A stretch of DNA of 7,345 nt, from NCBI GenBank assembly GCA_016875695.1, contig VGPB01000098.1, positions 1 through 7,345 on the forward strand. The letters run 5' to 3'. Source of the DNA: Chloroflexota bacterium (GTDB lineage: Bacteria > Chloroflexota > Dehalococcoidia > UBA2979). The notes below the pieces were generated by a model. It saw nothing but the letters and a program-made list of their open reading frames with translations, searched no databases and had not been told where the DNA came from. Position numbers and translations under genes: made by a program. Positions 4,976-7,345 of the stretch are shown piece by piece. The number at the start of each line of letters is the position of its first letter. Positions within the stretch are counted from its first letter, which is position 1.

Positions 4976-6304
4976 CTAGTCCGGGCTCGACCCCCACACC
5001 GTGAAGTTGCCGCCGGTGGGCATGGGCCCGCCGGAGACGCCGATGTTCGCCGGTACACTGATCTGGCGCGCGCCGGCTCGCCCCTGGATCTGCTGGATGC
5101 AGTCCGTGTGCTTCCAGAAGCGCGTGCGCCCGCTGCCGATGTTGCCGCCGGAGGGCGAGATTGGGAACGGGCTGCTGATGCTGATGTCGCCCTGGAACGC
5201 GTCCAGCGCATCGCCCAGCCCGATGCCGTGCGTGCGCAGGCCCTCCAGGTGGAACACGTGGAACAGGCTGAAGCCGTCGTACATGTTCTCGAACGAGAGG
5301 TCATCCGGCTTGATGCCGGCGCCCTCGTGCAGGCGCACGCCGACGTTGGCGCACGCCTCCTCGCACTCCTCGAGCGTGGGGAAGCCGCCGAAGCCGCGGG
5401 CGACCAGGTTGTCGCGCGCGTGGTTGAGGATGTAGACGGGCTTCTGCTTCATGTCGCGCGCCCGCTCAGCGGTCGTGAACAGGTACGCGGCCGAGGCCAT
5501 GATCGGGATGTCGTTGTCGAACAGGTTCGCCGGCTTGGCGACCCAGCGCGCGTTGATGTAGTCCTCCGCCGGCAGCTCCTCCGGGCGGTGCTGGGCCCAG
5601 TAGCCCTCGGGGAACATTAGGCCGTTGTGGCGCGAGTTCTGCATGAATGGCGCCATCATGTCGTGCGACTTGCCGTACTTGTACATGTAGCGTTGGAACT
5701 GCGTCGCGGTGCCGAGCGACGCGGGGCCGGCCCACGGGTTGGTCCATTTCGCGTTGCCCGAGATCGTCGGCTCGGCGTTCGCGCCGCCCTGGTAGTAGCG
5801 GCCGTCGAGGTTGTGCCAGCTCTTCAGTACGAGGCACGTGTGCGCCAGCCCGTCGCCGATCGCCTGCGCAGCGACGACGATGCAGGCGGACATGCAGCCG
5901 GGGCCGGTCATGATGTACTTGACGTTGGTCAGCTCTGGCATGTTCTTGACCATCCACTCGCCGCTGAGCTGGGCGATGCCATCCAGCGGGTCGTCGGTCT
6001 GGTTGAACTTCTGGACCACGTCCATCGGGATCTCACGACCTGCGGGCCAGTGCGCGCCGGTCGTGGTCGAGGTGTCGAGCACGATGCCGTCGACGTCGGC
6101 GGGGTTCACGCCGGCGTCGGCGATCGCCTTGCGGCACGCGGCGATGCTCCACGCGCCGATGCAGTTCTCGGCGGTGCCGTCCCAGCGGCGCGCGGTGCCC
6201 TCGTGGCCGACGCCGACCGCTGCGACTTTGCCCTTGTGCTCCCACAGCCCGGGGTGCACGGCGGTGCGGAACATGGACATTGGAGGCATTGGAGTCTGTG
6301 GCAT
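4976..6304 (-). CDS. Thiolase-superfamily protein (SCP-x/Ltp aldolase-like)
   Basis: The product has 442 residues, ATG at 6302-6304, with GAGGT 4 nt upstream. Seen: 'VAAVGVGHEGTARRW' near the N-terminus; 'AACRKAIADAGVNPADVDGIVLDTS' (about 56-80), the usual thiolase strand-helix; 'MTGPGCMSACIVVAAQAIGDG' (132-152), the nucleophile-elbow region with C137 and C141; 'NMYDGFSLFHVFHLEGL' (340-356), matching the 'YDxFT' segment that carries a catalytic Tyr in Ltp-type aldolases; 'SPSGGNIGSGR' (383-393); and 'QQIQGRAGARQI'. The C-terminal 'CxG' Cys of classical degradative thiolases is replaced by 'PTGGNFTVWGSS'. This fits non-classical thiolase-fold proteins that, with a DUF35 partner, cleave or form C-C bonds in acyl-CoA (steroid side-chain aldolases Ltp2 and SCP-x relatives). 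The DUF35 gene lies directly upstream. The exact reaction and substrate are inferred by family only. Confidence 0.88.
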   Translation of the reverse strand: MPQTPMPPMSMFRTAVHPGLWEHKGKVAAVGVGHEGTARRWDGTAENCIGAWSIAACRKAIADAGVNPADVDGIVLDTSTTTGAHWPAGREIPMDVVQKFNQTDDPLDGIAQLSGEWMVKNMPELTNVKYIMTGPGCMSACIVVAAQAIGDGLAHTCLVLKSWHNLDGRYYQGGANAEPTISGNAKWTNPWAGPASLGTATQFQRYMYKYGKSHDMMAPFMQNSRHNGLMFPEGYWAQHRPEELPAEDYINARWVAKPANLFDNDIPIMASAAYLFTTAERARDMKQKPVYILNHARDNLVARGFGGFPTLEECEEACANVGVRLHEGAGIKPDDLSFENMYDGFSLFHVFHLEGLRTHGIGLGDALDAFQGDISISSPFPISPSGGNIGSGRTRFWKHTDCIQQIQGRAGARQISVPANIGVSGGPMPTGGNFTVWGSSPD

Positions 6305-6356
6305 GCTTACCTCAATGTGTGCGCGGTGTTCGCGGAGCAGTCCCGGCTAGTCCGCG

Positions 6357-6776
6357 CTAGCTCACCACCTGCCACTCCGGCACCTTCTGGCCCGTCGCGG
6401 GGGTGGTCTCGAATATGACCTTGACCTTTGCGCCGATCGGGACGTCGTCCACGGCGCGGCCGGGAAGGTGCGAAAGCATCTTCACGCCGGGGTCCTCTTC
6501 GAGCTCGATCAAGGCGACGTTATACGGCTGGTCGGCCTGCAGCACCGCGATCGGCGAGTCGTAGACCACGCCGTACGAGTAGATCGTGCCGTTGCCGCTC
6601 ACCTGCTTCCAGCTCATGTGCTGGAGCTGGTTAGAGCCACAGCCGCCGCACGTGGCCGCCGGCGGGTGCTGGAGCCGCTGGCAGCACGTCCAGTTCTGAA
6701 TGACCAGCCGGTCCTCGTTCAGGGCGTCGAAGTACGGCTTGTCCAGTGCGTCGGGTACCGGGGACTGTTTCGGCAT
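6357..6776 (-). CDS. DUF35 OB-fold / zinc-ribbon acyl-CoA-associated protein
   Basis: The product has 139 residues, ATG at 6774-6776, with GGAG 4 nt upstream. A longer frame reaching 7040 is rejected because the extra residues are Arg-rich and lack conservation features. Seen: an N-terminal helix 'KPYFDALNEDRLVIQNWT', a rubredoxin-like zinc ribbon 'CCQRLQHPPAATCGGCGS' (C31, C32, C43, C46), then an OB-fold beginning 'GNGTIYSYGVVYDSP' and ending 'IGAKVKVIFE'. In known complexes (ChsH1-ChsH2, Ltp2-DUF35) this domain binds and positions the CoA thioester for the thiolase-fold or hydratase partner. The first ligand pair here is adjacent (CC) rather than CxxC, so the ribbon may hold zinc differently or not at all. 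The thiolase gene follows after 52 nt and is almost certainly cotranscribed. Confidence 0.88.
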   Translation of the reverse strand: MPKQSPVPDALDKPYFDALNEDRLVIQNWTCCQRLQHPPAATCGGCGSNQLQHMSWKQVSGNGTIYSYGVVYDSPIAVLQADQPYNVALIELEEDPGVKMLSHLPGRAVDDVPIGAKVKVIFETTPATGQKVPEWQVVS

Positions 6777-7080
6777 CTTTCTCCTCGTTGTGTGTACCCC
6801 GTGTGGTCGTCGAACTCCCTCGTGGGCGCTGCGTCGCCCCGAGAGCTCAACGTTCTGCGGTTGTGGCCGCGCGTGCGGCCGAGCGCTATGACGCCACGCT
6901 GCTCCCGGCACGCCGTTCGCGGCCCTCAGCCGTGCACGAACCCGCACCGTACCAGCGTGACTGCCGAACCGCCGAACGCGCCGCTCGCTCCGGTCGGCCG
7001 TGGCCCCAAGGCTATACCACGGCCGTAATCCACCTGACAAGCGCAGCCGCCGGTCCGCCTGATGTTATACGCCGCTGTCC
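6777..7080. other. Upstream region of the DUF35-thiolase operon
   Basis: About 300 bases separate the DUF35 start from the IS30-family element. No convincing gene is seen on either strand. The region holds a candidate minus-strand promoter (7011-7040) followed by a leader of about 230 nt, which is long enough to carry a regulatory RNA structure, although I could not identify a known riboswitch class. Confidence 0.5.
7011..7040 (-). promoter_or_regulatory. Candidate promoter for the DUF35-thiolase operon
   Basis: On the minus strand TTGTCA (7040-7035, 5 of 6 to the sigma-70 -35 box) is followed, after an 18-nt spacer, by TATAGC (7016-7011, 4 of 6 to the -10 box). Transcription would start near 7004 and run into the DUF35 gene. 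Both boxes are relatively AT-rich in a GC-rich region. This is consensus matching only. The promoter lies just outside the adjacent IS30-family element, so it is probably native. Confidence 0.4.
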
Positions 7081-7345
7081 TGGTGGACTCAACCGGTCAG
7101 CGCAACAGTGCCTGGAGTCTATCGGCCGGAGTGTCGTAGCCAAGAGTCTTCCGCGGTCGGGGGTTGAGCTTCGCTGCGACCGCATCTAGGTCGTCCTGGG
7201 TGAGGCCCGCGATGCTCGTTCCCTTCGGGAAGTATTGGCGCAGCAAGCGGCTGGTGTTCTCGTTCGTTCCGCGCTGCCAAGGGCTTCGAGGGTCAGCGAA
7301 GTAGGCGGCGAGCCCAGTGTTTGCAGTGACCGTCTTGTGGTCGGC
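7070..7345 (-). mobile_element. IS30-family insertion sequence, partial (one end visible)
   Basis: The transposase stop is followed by a short segment at about 7075-7096, 'TCCTGGTGGACTCAACCGGT', of the kind found as terminal repeats in IS30-family elements. The exact boundary cannot be set without the other end, so the start coordinate is an estimate within about 10 nt. The element is a different family from the complete IS at 2024-3311. Confidence 0.6.
7097..7345 (-). CDS. IS30-family transposase, C-terminal part (N-terminus outside window)
   Basis: The frame is open from the window edge to the TGA at 7097-7099, giving 82 residues. It begins 'ADHKTVTANTGLAAYFADP' and continues with 'SPWQRGTNENTSRLLRQYFPKGT', the IS30-family block holding the catalytic Glu of the DDE triad (in 'NEN'). 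It ends 'LDAVAAKLNPRPRKTLGYDTPADRLQALLR', the normal C-terminus of this family. No stop or shift occurs in the visible part. The first two acidic residues, the helix-turn-helix domain and the start lie beyond the window. The gene points away from its own terminal region, towards the thiolase operon. Confidence 0.93.
   Translation of the reverse strand, partial: ADHKTVTANTGLAAYFADPRSPWQRGTNENTSRLLRQYFPKGTSIAGLTQDDLDAVAAKLNPRPRKTLGYDTPADRLQALLR

Noticed and set aside
4619..6418. Two long plus-strand open frames opposite the thiolase and HAD genes
   Set aside because: High GC removes stop codons from the antisense frames. Their translations are low-complexity Val/Arg/Ala/Asp, while the minus strand encodes conserved families.
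6357..7040. N-terminal extension of the DUF35 protein by 88 residues
   Set aside because: The extension is Arg-rich and overlaps the likely promoter. The internal ATG at 6776 has a good GGAG ribosome site and the usual DUF35 start.
2024..7345. Composite transposon bounded by the two insertion sequences
   Set aside because: The two elements belong to different families (IS5 and IS30), so they cannot mobilise the intervening DNA as a unit.
1..7345. CRISPR array, defence island or biosynthetic cluster
   Set aside because: No regularly spaced direct repeats, no Cas, nuclease/helicase, toxin-antitoxin or carrier-protein signatures were seen in any frame.

Overview
The window is high-GC bacterial chromosome, about two thirds G+C by eye, with almost every wobble position G or C. 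It carries housekeeping and accessory genes and two insertion sequences of different families. No rRNA, tRNA or CRISPR array is visible. The gene styles (a thiolase-like protein paired with a DUF35 partner, a short 'FDIDGTL' HAD protein, a tiny His/Cys protein, a DUF3054 membrane protein) would fit a high-GC Chloroflexota or perhaps an actinobacterium. This taxonomic guess is weak because no marker gene is present.

Layout, left to right. (1) 1-441 (+): 3' part of a DUF3054 membrane protein, converging on a VOC/glyoxalase-fold protein at 446-853 (-) with only 4 nt between them. (2) 854-1218: no intact gene, but short stretches on the minus strand look like remains of a frameshifted gene. (3) 1219-1446 and 1518-1979 (+): a small possible zinc-binding protein, then a YkgJ-type cysteine-cluster protein. 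(4) 2024-3311: a complete IS5-family insertion sequence with terminal inverted repeats, a 360-aa transposase (-) and CTAG target duplications on both sides. The right CTAG supplies the TAG stop codon of the next minus-strand gene. (5) 3312-3661 (-): an unrecognised small protein whose reading frame is broken once. A palindromic, operator-like sequence lies about 85 nt upstream of it. (6) 3863-4432 and 4438-4833 (-): a YfcE-like phosphoesterase lacking the usual Asn metal-ligand motif, preceded 5 nt upstream by a small HAD-fold phosphatase-like protein. They probably form one operon. (7) 4895-4931: a perfect 15-bp inverted repeat, probably a terminator for the operon to its right. (8) 4976-6304 and 6357-6776 (-): a thiolase-superfamily protein of the SCP-x/Ltp type and its DUF35 OB-fold/Zn-ribbon partner. 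This arrangement is known from acyl-CoA aldolases and thiolases. A plausible minus-strand promoter lies about 235 nt upstream. (9) 7097-7345 (-): C-terminal end of an IS30-family transposase running off the window.

The genes do not form one pathway. The thiolase/DUF35 pair is the clearest functional unit and probably acts on an acyl-CoA whose identity cannot be read from sequence. The HAD/phosphoesterase pair suggests hydrolysis of a phosphorylated small molecule. I found no convincing evidence of a large new system. The points most worth a second look are the IS insertion that lands on a stop codon, the frameshifted neighbour with its operator-like palindrome, the ligand-deficient phosphoesterase, and the thiolase/DUF35 pair with a changed zinc ribbon.
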